From positions 148,979,935 through 149,043,934 of the forward strand of contig NC_135715.1 of the NCBI RefSeq assembly GCF_964656455.1: a stretch of 64,000 bases of DNA, read 5' to 3'. The notes beneath the pieces are model-generated. The model ran no database searches. It was not told the origin of the DNA and saw only the letters and a program-made list of their open reading frames with translations. This document shows positions 24,715 through 34,937 of this stretch, in pieces (positions within the stretch are counted from its first letter, which is position 1; each line of letters starts with the position of its first letter). The DNA is from Halichoerus grypus (Eukaryota > Chordata > Mammalia > Carnivora > Phocidae). Position numbers and translations under genes: made by a program.

Positions 24715-24825
24715 AGTTCTTCTTTGAAAGCAAGGACCATGCCATACTTATTTTCCCTTCTCCACTTCTATAATGCTTGTCACATAAAGTGGTTTCAAAA
24801 TATATCTATTGAAAGAGCAAAGAAT
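24715..24825 (+). repeat. L2 3' end relic, sense
   Basis: TTTGAAAGCAAGGACCATGC, TATTTTCCCTTCTCCACTTC and a reduced 'CTTGTCACATAAAGTGG...AAATATATCTATTGAAAG' follow the L2 3' UTR order. Confidence 0.5.
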
Positions 24826-26074
24826 TTTAAATGAGTGTTATGAGATATGGGTCAATATTGTAAAATAAGGAAAAAATAATGGTAAGTATTTATATCCCAA
24901 GTCAGGGAATTTCAGAAAACACTAGTATTGCTATTTCTTAGCAAATTATAAACATATATCTTCTTTAATACATCATGTGGCTTCTTTCCCTAGTAATGTG
25001 AAATTTCTCCTTTTGTCTATTGGTTGGTTTTCTTGGCTACACTTAGGTAGTATTTATTGATCTACAAAAGCAAAGCCTTTGAAAATTAGTCATAAAATAC
25101 AATAAAGAAGAATATTGTTAAGATGTCTTAAAATTTGGAGATTTAAGCAGAAAACCTTTACAATAGATACTAATTAGATCAAGAAGAGTAAAAAATGAGC
25201 TGAATTCTCTGAGTAGGATTTTGCAAGCTACACGAGCTATTGTAAGCAACAAAGTTCCCATAGTTAGTCACAGTAGAGTACTTAGCAAGATGGAGAAGTT
25301 AAGGCAAGATCTAAAATTGCTTGACATTCTCTCTTGATTACCTTCCTGATTTACGTATTCAAAAAAAAGCGTACAAAATGTTTGAGAGTAAAAAATACAT
25401 TTACAGGACAGGCAACTATGGATTTTTGTTTGTTTTTTAACTTTACCTAGTTTCCCTTCCTAGAACTAAACCTAATGATTAGACTTCATTATTTTAGATC
25501 ATTTCTGATCTCATGGTGAACAACAGGATTTTAGTGATTTATGAGTTATATTAATGTGAACTGTGTTCTGACCAGTTTTCAGGTTCTTTAAAATTTTAAC
25601 CCTGAAGGAATTTTAGGAAAATTTGATTTTAAATATACTCATCGGGGTAAAATGAAATTCAAAACTAACTGTTTTATAGGTTTTAATATTATACCATATA
25701 TATTTTCTTTAGTCATAACAATATTATTTATTTAGTTAGTTAGTTATTAAATAAGTGCTTGAGCAGCAGGTTGCAAAGCAGGAAACTACCATTCATTAAA
25801 AAGCCACTCTAAACTTCTTCTGAGCTAGTTTATAAATATCAGTGGATTTACTTTGGTAAATCAGTTTTCAAACCTGGATGTGCTGGATTTATTTAAAGGA
25901 ATGATTGTTGGCTCCAACTTTCTTTTTTTTTTAGTAGGCCTACGAAAAGTTAAAGATATAGAGTAAATTAATACCAAGTGACCTCACAGTGTTTTATCAA
26001 TGTGGTTACTGATTTTGAAATAAAATTTGAGATTAAAACAATTCATCTAATGACATCGACATTTCTGCATTAGT

Positions 26075-26735
26075 TTTGATTGATTTTTCCCCATTATGGG
26101 TTGTATTTTTTTACTTCTTTGCATGCCTGTTTTTTTTTTTTTTTAATTGGATGCCAAACACTGTATTTCACCATGTTGGATGTTGAGTATTTTTATATTC
26201 CTTAAAATATTTTTGAACAAAGCTTTAGGATATAGTGAAGTTACTTGGAAATGGGTTAATTCTTTTGGGTCTTGTTTTTAAAATTACTTAAGTGGGGCCA
26301 AAGCAGCATTTATTCTAGCTTTAATTTTTCCCCATTTACATGGTTAGGCACTTCTTAGTAATCTAACTGATGTCCTGTGAATTGTGAGCTTTCTCCCCGT
26401 GCTGTTGGCCCTAGTGTGAGCTACGGGCACTGCTCTCTCTGAAATTTGTGGGTGACCCTTTACTCAGTCTCGGGAAGTAGTCATTACTGAGTTAACTTGT
26501 AAGGCTTTTTGCAGGTTACTTTAGTTCTTTCTGTGGAGCTCTCCCCTCTCCAGTGCTCTGGTCTGTAACCACTAGTCACCTTCATTTCAGCACATTCTCA
26601 AGGCTATCTCCTCAACTGCGGAAGGTTGCTGGAGTCTGACTGGCTCCACCTCCCTGCACCATCCCATACATTTTGTCTCATTTTTTTTAGGTGTTTCAGA
26701 TGGTAAAATAACTATAACCCGTTACTCCATCTTGA
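26075..26735 (-). repeat. ancient L1-related fragment, antisense
   Basis: The segment follows an old L1 phrase order: TTCTTTGCATGCCTGTTTTT, TGGATGCCAAACACTGTATTTCACC, ATGTTGGATGTTGAGTATTTTTATATTCC, TTACTTGGAAATGGGTTAATTC, GGGTCTTG and the TGTGAGCTACGGGCACTGC region. Identity is low. The orientation is inferred from similar T-rich antisense L1 blocks. Confidence 0.5.
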
Positions 26736-28164
26736 TTAGAAGTGGAGGCGTCTAAATAGGTCTGTATAGCTTTATTTAATATGAGAGGTGGCAGCATACA
26801 TTTCTGAGGAAGGTTTGGCTTAGTCAGTGAATATACCATTCAGGAAATTCGTGTTAGTGCTCCTATCATACCACATAGCACTATTAATACCAAAGAATTT
26901 TATGTATATATCAAAAAAGGATTATAATAAGTATAGCACAAACAGACACACACAGGGACACACTCTTCAGTATTCAATCCCAGAAAGTAAAGTTAATGAA
27001 GATTCTCACACATAACTGATGGCCATTTAGTACCAGCCTTTGTTTTTGTTTTGTTTTTTTAATTGAACAACTCTTTTATGTTTAATTTAAAAAAATAGAA
27101 AATCTAAATAGTAATACTTTAGACCTCGTATGATTTTCAGTCTGGGATGCTATTTTATGGAAAAATTAATAAAAGATATTTATGTCCGTTATTCTCTCTA
27201 TATATTATTTTTAGCTAGAATTTAGGAATAATTTTTTACTGATAAGGAAATAATGCATTCATGTGTAAGTGCCACTGAAAATGCTTATCCAACGTCTATC
27301 CAAAAAGAAAGATTTATATAATGCTGTAAATTGAAATAAAGTAAGTTTATACAGAACTGACATTTCTTAAACTTAACATATAGTAAGTTGATAACAATAT
27401 ATATCTTACTACCTCAGCTATAAAGTACATTAAAGCATATGTTATTAATACATTAAACCTGTAAACAGTATATTAAATGCCAACTTAGCTTTATACACTA
27501 TATTCTACACATGGGCATAGTGAGCAAAGCCACTATCTGCTTATTTTCTAGTGGGAAATTGAGATCTGTTTTGCAAAGAAGAGTAGAGTGTTATAGGATA
27601 AAATAAGTATGCTAAAAACTAGTGTTTGGAAAGTGAAATTATAGTTTTTATTTATATGATAAGAACAGCTTATCCAATATCCACTGACATTTATATCTCT
27701 ATGTTTTGTGAGCAGGTGAAATCCTCCTGGTGTTTTAGAGTCATAGAATTGTGGTGTCATTTCATACTCTCTTTATTTGGCCTCCTGAACTTTATACAAT
27801 TATGTTAAGGTGTTTTTTTTTTTCTTTCTGTCTATATGCCCCCAAAGAGTTTATATTATATTCTTAACTTAAAATACACACAATTTCGTGAAATTTAAAA
27901 TTATGTGGTACCAAACTCCGTCTTTATATTTCACAATCTACTATTGTTGAAAATGTCTAGCTGAGACATACTGAAGTTCATCTGCTGATTAATAGGCTTC
28001 ATGATAATTTTGTTTATTTTTCCAGAGAAATTGGACCTTACATTCGGATACATTATGTTTCTTTTCTGCTAGTTTTTTTATCTTCACTTATTCCTCCAGG
28101 ATATGATCAATCAATAACCATGTCTGTTAGGTTCTAGATGAAAAGTAACTTTTGAGAAGAGACA

Positions 28165-28255
28165 GAATATATTTTGTCCATATTGTATTCCCTTGCATTC
28201 CTTGCAGGGTGGCTGGCATGAGTGATTAAAAAATGATTTCCGAATGAATGAATAC
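28165..28255 (+). repeat. L2 3' end relic, sense
   Basis: ATTCCCTTGCATTCCTTGCAGGGTGGCTGGCATGAGTGATTAAAAAATGATTTCCGAATGAATGAA matches the L2 end (…tggcacatagtaggtgctcaataa…gaatgaatgaa). Confidence 0.55.
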
Positions 28256-28515
28256 ATTATTTGTAGTAAATACAGTAATCTCAATCATTACTTCTATAAT
28301 AATATCTTTTATATTATAGAAAAAAACCCATATTATATCGTTAGTATAAATGATATAATCGTTTTGGTGTTTTAATTTTTAAAATACATTCTCTACCTAT
28401 CTTGTATTAATGGTATATCATGAGAAGGTGAATAAAGTATGAAATAAAATAAAAAGAGTGATATTATTGTGTCATTATCTAAGTCTATAAAACAGTACCT
28501 AGTAATAGTATTTTA

Positions 28516-28764
28516 TAATTCTTTTTTTTTATTTTTTTTATTTTTTTTTATTTTTTTTATTTTTTAAGATTTTATTTATTTATTTGAGAGAGAGAGAGAG
28601 AGAGAGCGCACATGAGAGGGGGAGGGTCAGAGGGAGAAGCAGACTCCCTGCTGAGCAGGGAGCCCGATGCGGGACTTGATCCCAGGACTCTAGGATCATG
28701 ACCTGAGCCGAAGGCAGTCGCTTAACCAACTGAGCCACCCAGGCGCCCCTAATTCTTTTTTTTT
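28516..28764 (-). mobile_element. Can-SINE, antisense, full length, with 15 bp target duplication
   Basis: The body spans 28531-28749, from a long interrupted poly(T) through a GA microsatellite and GGATCATGACCTGAGCCGAA to GAGCCACCCAGGCGCCCC. The flanks TAATTC plus nine T occur at 28516-28530 and 28750-28764. The poly(T) is unusually long (about 40 bases) and broken by A. Confidence 0.95.
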
Positions 28765-28806
28765 AAAGATTTTATTTATTTGAGAGAGAGAGGGACAGAG
28801 AGCATG
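28765..28806 (-). mobile_element. tail-only fragment of a second Can-SINE
   Basis: Directly after the target duplication of the previous SINE comes AAAGATTTTATTTATTTGAG and a GA-rich run, then the match stops at about 28806. It is the 3' tail of another antisense SINE, truncated before the body. The full-length SINE probably landed in its T-run. Confidence 0.75.
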
Positions 28807-28949
28807 TGTTTTAATTCTTAACTGTTTTAATTCTTCATTGGGAGCAGAAATGCCAGAAGAGAAATACCAGTAATTTCACTGTAAAAATGACCTTATTATA
28901 AAGATTAATTTCTCTACTGTGTTTTATTGCTATATAGATTTATGATGAA

Positions 28950-29552
28950 TGCTAGGGACTAAATGTTGGTATACCCCCAAAATTCACATGTTGAAATCTA
29001 ACCCCCAAAGTGGTATTTGGAGTTGGGGGTCTTTAGAAGGTAATTAGGTTCAGATGAGGTCATGAGGGGGAGGCCCCCATGATGGGATTAGTGTCTTTTT
29101 TTTTTTTTTTAAGATTTTTTTTTTTTTTAATTCATTTGAGAGAGAGAAGGAGAGAGAGAGAGAACATGAGAGGGGGGAGGGTCAGAGGGAGAAGCAGACT
29201 CCCTGATGAACAGGGAGCCCGACACGGGACTCAATCCTGGGACTTGATCCTGGGACTTCCAGGATCATGACCTGAGCCAAAGGCAGTCGCTTAACCAACT
29301 GAGCCACCCAGGCGCCCAGGATTAGTGTCTTTATAAAAAGAGGAAAAGTAAGAGCATCGTCCCTCTCTGCCATGTGAGGACACAACCAGAAGGTGTGTAC
29401 TACAAGCCACGAAGAGGGCCCTCACTAGAACCTCACCTTGCTGGCACCCTGATCTCAAGCCTGCAGCCTCCAACATTGCAAGTTAAAAATTTCTGTAGTT
29501 TAAGTCATGTAGTTACGGTATTTTGTTATGGCAGTCCAAGCCGACTAAGACA
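28950..29552 (+). mobile_element. MaLR-type (ERVL-MaLR) LTR, sense, split by a nested SINE
   Basis: The LTR starts TGCTAGGGACTAAATG and ends CCGACTAAGACA (TG...CA). Phrases between are typical of mammalian MaLR LTRs: CCCCCAAAATTCACATGTTGAAATC, GGTAATTAGGTTCAGATGAGGTCATGAGG, then after the SINE CATGTGAGGACACAACCAGAAGG and TTTTGTTATGGCAGTCCAAGC. A Can-SINE with its target duplication (29085-29332) interrupts it. MaLR elements are non-autonomous and carry no intact retroviral genes. Confidence 0.85.
29085..29332 (-). mobile_element. Can-SINE, antisense, nested in the MaLR LTR
   Basis: The body spans 29099-29318. GGATTAGTGTCTTT is repeated at 29085-29098 and 29319-29332 as a perfect 14 bp target duplication. 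It contains a short internal duplication (CTGGGACTTGATCCTGGGAC) near 29237-29262 that is not in other copies. Its insertion is younger than the LTR. Confidence 0.95.
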
Positions 29553-30640
29553 GAAGTGGGGTCCTGCTGTAACAAATACCCAAAAATGTGGAAGTGGCTT
29601 TGGAACTGGGTGATGGGTAGAAGCTGGAAGGGTTTTGAGGTACATGCTAGAAGAAGCTGAGATTGCTGTGAAGGTTGTGCTCAAGGCAATTCTGGTGAGG
29701 ATTCAGAAAGAAAAGAGGAGAGCTAGAAAGCTTCCATCTTCTTAGAGAATACTGTATAAATAATCATGAACAGAATGTTGGTAGATATATGGATGGTAAA
29801 GGCCATTCTGATGAATTCCCAGATAGAAACATAGGTAGAACATGTTATTGAACATTGGAGGAAAGGTGATTCTTGTTAGAAAGTGGGCAAAGAACTTGGC
29901 TGAATTGTATTTGTGTTCTAATATTTTATGGAGGGTAGAAATTGCAGTTGATGCAATTGGATGTTTAGCTGAGAAAATTTCTAAGCAAAGTGTTGAAAGA
30001 GTGTCTTGGTTCCTTCTAACTGATTATAGTAAAATTTGAGGAGAAAAAAAAGAATTGAAAAAGGAATTGTTTAAAAAAAAGAGAGATACGAGCATCTGAC
30101 TGGCTCAGTTAGTTAAGTATGGGCCTTCAGCTCAGGTCATGATCCCGGGGTCCTGGGGTCAAGCCCCGCATCAGGCTCCCTGCTCAGTGGGGAGCCTGCT
30201 TCTCCCTCTGCCTGCCCCCTGCCACAAAAATAAATAAATAAAATCGTAAAAAACTAAAAAAGAGATAGTACTTAAAGTTGTGGAAAATTCTCAGCCTATT
30301 CATACAGCAGAGAATACTAAGAGTGTGGCCAAACAACCCTTTGCCAGTTTCAACTGAAGGGGATAGAGATGGAATGAAATGAAGGAAGGCTTTTGGACTT
30401 CTTAGAGCCTATAGGACTGGAACATAGTTATTTTAATGTGAGCATGCATTATTCTTCAAGATTAAGGATAAATGATCCTAAAGGCAAATGCAGAGATCAT
30501 CAGGGCTGCCTCCTTGGTTTCAAAATGGGATAGGGTGCCATCGTCTTGGTTTGAAGAGATCAGGCTGCAGTTGCCAAGAGCATCCTGGGGCATAGGGCCG
30601 CCTGGCAGAGCCTGGTTGGAGAGGGACATGATTGCCACTG
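29553..30640 (+). mobile_element. MaLR internal sequence, sense, degraded
   Basis: Immediately after the LTR the sequence reads GAAGTGGGGTCCTGCTGTAA, ATGTGGAAGTGGCTTTGGAAC, GGGTTTTGAGGTACATGCTAG, as in the internal region of MST/THE-type MaLR elements. The segment 30480-30640 (GGGCTGCCTCCTTGGTTTC, GGTGCCATCGTCTTGGTTTG, CAGGCTGCAGTTGCCAAGA) belongs to the same region further 3'. A sense SINE at about 30089-30255 interrupts it. There is no 3' LTR in the expected position. Short open frames here are not functional. Confidence 0.7.
30081..30267 (+). mobile_element. Can-SINE, sense, diverged, nested in MaLR internal sequence
   Basis: The head is diverged (CGAGCATCTGACTGGCTCAG) but the body is clear: GGCTCCCTGCTCAGTGGGGA and AAATAAATAAATAAAATCGT plus A-rich tail. 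AAAAAAGAGATA-like sequence flanks it on both sides as an imperfect target duplication. Confidence 0.9.
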
Positions 30641-31015
30641 TCATAATCAAAACTTCTGTTTATTTATTACTGTTAATCATAACCCGAAACTGTACCACAT
30701 CTCTTACCTATAAGCTAAAAGTATTAATCTTCTTTCTTCTTAAGTTTGCAGATAAATATAATTAATGATAGATGTATAATAGGAAAAAGACAAGAAGATT
30801 AATGAACCTTGGAGGAAATTACTGTTCTTACCTGTTGTGCCATTTGTAATATTGAGTACTCCAGTTTATTCTTAGTCAGTGTCTTTTGGGGCATTTCAGA
30901 ATATTCTTTATAAATATTTAAAACAAATTTTAAAAGACTTTGTGATTAAAATTCATTTGCATAAAAGAGATTGGTCAACATGTATTTAGGCTTTAATATT
31001 TTGTTATTTTTCTAG

Positions 31016-31059
31016 GACATAAAGTGTGATTGAACTGAACGTCTGTTTGGCTGATCATC
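31016..31059 (+). other. GULP1: GULP1 5' UTR segment (5' part of the first coding exon)
   Basis: A polypyrimidine-rich acceptor (TTTGTTATTTTTCTAG, ending at 31015) precedes 44 bases that run directly into the GULP1 start codon. The segment contains an in-frame TGA at 31036-31038, eight codons before the ATG. Translation therefore cannot extend upstream in this exon, which supports the chosen start. Because the exon begins at a splice acceptor, at least one further 5' non-coding exon must exist upstream. None was recognised in the first 31 kb, so it may lie outside the window or be invisible without transcript data. Confidence 0.85.
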
Positions 31060-31087
31060 ATGAACCGTGCTTTTAGCAGGAAGAAAG
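31060..31087 (+). CDS. GULP1: GULP1 first coding exon, residues 1-9 plus one base
   Basis: This exon starts the engulfment adaptor GULP1 (CED-6 homologue). GULP1 is a cytosolic adaptor whose PTB domain binds NPxY-type motifs in phagocytic and lipoprotein receptors such as LRP1 and stabilin, linking them to uptake of apoptotic cells and endosomal trafficking. The sequence reads MNRAFSRKK followed by a single G, then a perfect consensus donor GTAAGT at 31088-31093. The split codon G|AC (Asp) is completed by the exon at 37219, so the intron is phase 1. The start has A at -3 and an in-frame stop upstream. The peptide matches the N-terminus of mammalian GULP1 as I remember it. The basic stretch SRKK lies before the PTB domain. 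The exon is too short to appear as an ordinary ORF; it is recognised from the splice sites, phase and peptide together. Confidence 0.95.
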
Positions 31088-32795
31088 GTAAGTTTAAAGG
31101 ACCTGGGGGTCAATTCAGTATCACTGTGAAAATCAGGCAGAGATGTTAAGGACTCAGGTTTTCCTATTAACAAACCACATGGTTTAGGAATGAAATTAGA
31201 ATAGAGCAACACAAATATGCACACATTGCTAATTAACCTTTTTTGGTTATCGCCCTAATGAGAGTGGAGTTGTTTAATACATTTAGTTCAGAATTATGAC
31301 AGTATGTTTCCTGGCAATTTTATTCTGTGGTGTGAAACTGCAAAAAAATAAAGTGATCTGAAACTAGTCCTGCTAGATTGTGTAGCCATATAGTACTAAA
31401 CTCCCGGGCTTATGTAAGTTTACTGTGATTTAAATTCATGTTTGTATATGTGTGCACATGCTTCACTTTTTATTGAATAATATGTGAGGATTGATGATAG
31501 GTAAATTGATAGCAATGAGGCCAAAATAACTTTGTGATTAATTTTGAGGTAAAATAAATATAAATGTAATATATCATAATTATCAGCATAGGAATGAAAG
31601 AAACAGCTAGTTAAATGTTATTTTTTTAAGGGGCAGTAAAGCATGGCATTTGACAAATATTTCATGATATACTCATAGGAAAGATTGAAAAATTTGAGTT
31701 TTATGTAGTTCAGTGAAGTTAAAATAATGTATCCTTGTCTTTCTGTAAGAAGTTTAATGATGGACACAGGGCTCTATCCTGTTTAATATGCTGTCAGTGA
31801 AGTGGGAGAGAATAAGTAAACAAATGCTACTCAATTTCATAAGTGATTGATAGTAAGAAGAGATAAACTGATGTGGTAGAATTAACAGATATTTGGGGGA
31901 GAAATGACCAGTTAGGTCATATTCCACACTATAAACTCAATAAGATACTGTAAATTGATGAACATGGGTCCAGAAAATCTAACACTTTCATTCCTATTTA
32001 TATACTGTTATTATTTGGAAGGTGCATCTTAAGTGCTGTGTGGGTAAAAAATAGCTGAAGAATTAAGTCAACAGTGTAGTTATCGAAGGTTCTAGTTAAT
32101 TTTCTAATATATGAATAATGAACAGTCCAGAACCACAAAATAGATTGTTCTGTTCTATTCCATGAAGTCCAGCATGGTGTGTTCTCCCTTTAAAGAATTG
32201 ACACATTGTAACACGCCCAGATGAGAGAGGCTGGGGAGACTTCAGGACTTTCCACCTGGAACAAGAATGGTGGCAGAGAACCTGAGAACCCTTGGTGTGA
32301 TCTTTCAGTGTTTGAGGGACTGTCATGTGGTCATGGGACTAAGTTTAATAAAGGTCAAATAGGTATAAATTACAAGGTCGATGTAATGCAGAAAGAAATT
32401 CCCACAAAGTTATGCAAACATATAATGGAATTATTGGAAGCACAAACTTTTTTTGTTATGGAAGTGAGAAGTCCTCAAACATTTGGCTGTGGTACAGAGG
32501 ATTAATGTATTCAGGAGGGATTTAGGTAATGTGAACTTTCAGGCACTTTTCAACCCCGGGAAACTAGGAATTTATTATCTTATTTTTCTGAATAAGGGGA
32601 AGGAAAAAATAACATTCATTGTCGTCTGTAGCTTGGTTCTGATTTAAAAACACATACTGAAAGTAATATAATGTTTCTTTTAAATTTCTTTTACTAGTGG
32701 AAAAAGAATCTAGAAATAATTCTATGAGAAATGGAAGTATTTTTAATGAAGTAATAAAAATCTTACACCACAACTCATCACTTTAATAATATTTT

Positions 32796-32982
32796 ATTTT
32801 TTTAAAGATTGTATTTATTTATTTATTTGAGAGGGAGAGTGGAGGAGCAGAGGGAGAGGGACAAGCAGACTCCGTGCTGAGCTCAGAGCCCAACATGGGG
32901 CTCAATCTGGTGACCCTGAGATCATGACCTTAGCCGAAATCAAGAGTCGGTTGCTTAACTGACTGAGCCACCCAGGCGCCCC
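32796..32982 (-). mobile_element. Can-SINE, antisense, in GULP1 intron
   Basis: T-rich tail, ATTTATTTATTTATTTGAGA, CAAGCAGACTCCGTGCTGAG, and a head ending GAGCCACCCAGGCGCCCC. It carries the CAAGAGTCGGTTGCTTAAC variant of an older subfamily. It lies 287 bases upstream of a SINE in the opposite orientation. Confidence 0.95.
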
Positions 32983-33254
32983 GTTATCTTATTTTTAAAA
33001 AACACTTCTAGACTCTTTTTTTATTTGATTACAATTCCCTTTTCCCATGGTTTTAAAGTTGAAACTCCCAATTTCTAATTTCTCTTTGCTGAAGACGATG
33101 TTGGAGTTTTTCATTGAGAAATCCCAAGTAACCAGCAATTGTATATTTGTTTCATTTGATGACAGTAGGAATACAGACATGGGGAAAATTGGAGTGATTT
33201 AGAGAATCAGGAAACAGAAGCATTTGTTCTTTTCCTGCTTTGCCTCATTCTCTT

Positions 33255-33480
33255 TAAAAAATTTCTTGTGGGGCGCCTGGGTGGCTCAGTCAGTTAAGCC
33301 TCTGCCTTCGGCTCAGGTCATGATCCCAGGGTCCTGGGATGGAGCCCCTGCATCGGGCTCCCTGCTCAGTGAGGAGCCTGCTTCTCCCTCTCCCACTCCC
33401 CCTGCTTGTGTTCCCTCTCTCGCTGTGTCTCTCTCTGTCAAATAAATAAATAAAATCTTAAAAAAAAAATTTCTTTTGAT
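33255..33480 (+). mobile_element. Can-SINE, sense, in GULP1 intron
   Basis: The body spans 33270-33469 from GGGGCGCCTGGGTGGCTCAG to AAATAAATAAATAAAATCTT plus poly(A). AAAAAATTTCTT precedes and follows it as target duplication. It is close to the family consensus, so a relatively recent insertion. Confidence 0.96.
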
Positions 33481-34211
33481 TTCTTTTTTTCCTCAAGTCT
33501 AATGATTAATTATCCTTATCAATATTAGAGTATTAGATTATTGATCAATATTTTACTCTAATTTCAAGTTAGAACTTGATACTGGAAGTTCTACCTACCA
33601 ATTAATTCTGACTCTCATTTAGTGAGGTTGTTAAAGGAAGAACTCGTAGAGCCTCTGCTGTTAGTTTCAACGAAACCACTATTTGGTTGAATTTTAATTT
33701 GAGCTAGAAAAATGGAATTTTTTGAGAGAAGTCATATATTTTGACAATTGGGAGCTGTAATTGTACCCCTAGAGAATATATAATTTAGTCCTGTTTCCGA
33801 TAGCTAGTATCAGCATACATTGTATATTCTACTCTAAACAAAGCAAGATGGTCTTTAATCAGTAAAAGCTTTTCTTTCCTAAGTGTCCAATTCACTTGGT
33901 TGTCACATGCAGTCTTACTAAATCGTCCTGAACCTCAGAAGCTTAAGGCAAAGAGATTGTTATCTTAAACTCAAACATATATGTATTTTTTTCTTTTTAT
34001 CAACTCTTCCAGTTAGTATTTTGCTGGTATTCTTTGCTTGAATTAGCTATTGACTTCACTGATTTTCTTCGCAAATGCTCTAATGCTACAGATTCTAAAA
34101 AAGACTGAATGTATTAGAATTGGATTATTTGGACTATTTTGAAGAGATCTGTAAAAATTAGTCTTAACTTCATAATCATCAAGTAAATGTTAATGAATGT
34201 ATTTGTTCTAT

Positions 34212-34366
34212 AGCTCCTTTTCTTTTTTTGGATTACTTTTTACTTTTACTTTTTAATTTTTTAATATAAATTCAATTAATTAACATATAGTATATTATTA
34301 GTATCAGAGGTAGAGTTCAGTGATTCATCAGTCTTGTATAATACCCACTGTACAGCTCCTTTTCTT
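34212..34366 (-). mobile_element. very short 5'-truncated L1, antisense, with 13 bp target duplication
   Basis: 129 bases of reversed L1 3' end (TTAATTAACATATAGTATAT...GTTCAGTGATTCATCAGTC) lie between two copies of AGCTCCTTTTCTT at 34212-34224 and 34354-34366. A T-run stands at the left, as expected for the reversed poly(A). Confidence 0.85.
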
Positions 34367-34703
34367 ACGTTAGCCTTCTCTTTTGAATTTTTAAAATCCT
34401 ATATTCTATTCATTATGTCAAAACTGAATAATTTAGTAAAAAAGCATAAAGTTTTGAATGTGAGTAAATGTGATTAAATAATCCAACTAATTGCACTTTA
34501 TTTTAACTTACCAGTTGACATACTGATGAGTAGATATAATCACAATGCATAGGACTTAAAATTCAATATTTAAATATTATTTCCCTTTTTATAATCCATT
34601 CATATGCATCTATTCACCCAACAACGTTCAGTTTTAAATTTGATATACTCAAAGAAGATGCTTTCAATATGCTAAACTCTGGTGATACAGAAATAATGAA
34701 GTT

Positions 34704-34937
34704 CTGCATCATTCTTTTTTTTTTTTTTAAAGATTTTATTTATTTATTTGACAGAGAAAGAGAGAGAGAAACAGCTAGAGAGGGAACACAAGCAGGGGCA
34801 GAGGGAGAGGGAGAAGCAGGCTTCCCACGGAATAGGGAGCCCGATGCGGGGCTCGATCCCAGGACCTTGGGATCATGACCCAAGCTGAAGGCAGATGCTT
34901 AACAACTGAGCCACCCAGGCGCCCCTACTGCATCGTT
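34704..34937 (-). mobile_element. Can-SINE, antisense, in GULP1 intron upstream of the second coding exon
   Basis: The body spans about 34717-34925. The target duplication is CTGCATCATTCTT at the left and CTGCATCGTTCTT at the right (one mismatch). It is full length, with the head CCACCCAGGCGCCCC. It is 2.3 kb before the exon at 37219. Confidence 0.95.

Larger units (their letters stand above)
1..31015 (+). other. 5' intron or upstream flank of GULP1
   Basis: The GULP1 start exon begins with a splice acceptor, so the DNA immediately upstream is intronic. How far that intron extends to the left cannot be seen. No CpG island, TATA-type core promoter of a host gene, or convincing exon was found. 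Stretches with no feature I can name are: 1600-2850, 3780-4500, 4690-5790, 6240-7530 (only a short CAA-rich run near 6750-6770), 7750-8690, 8810-9270, 9920-14430, 14720-15530, 20580-21340, 23035-24180, 24840-26070, 26740-28160, 28260-28510 and 30650-31010. The stretch 21340-22150 has LTR-like composition but could not be assigned. Confidence 0.6.

Noticed and set aside
28950..30640. Intact endogenous retrovirus
   Set aside because: Only one LTR and degraded MaLR internal sequence, with no retroviral reading frames.
33270..33345. tRNA-like sequence in SINE heads
   Set aside because: Derived from tRNA-Lys but with changed arms and fused to SINE bodies, so they are not tRNA genes.
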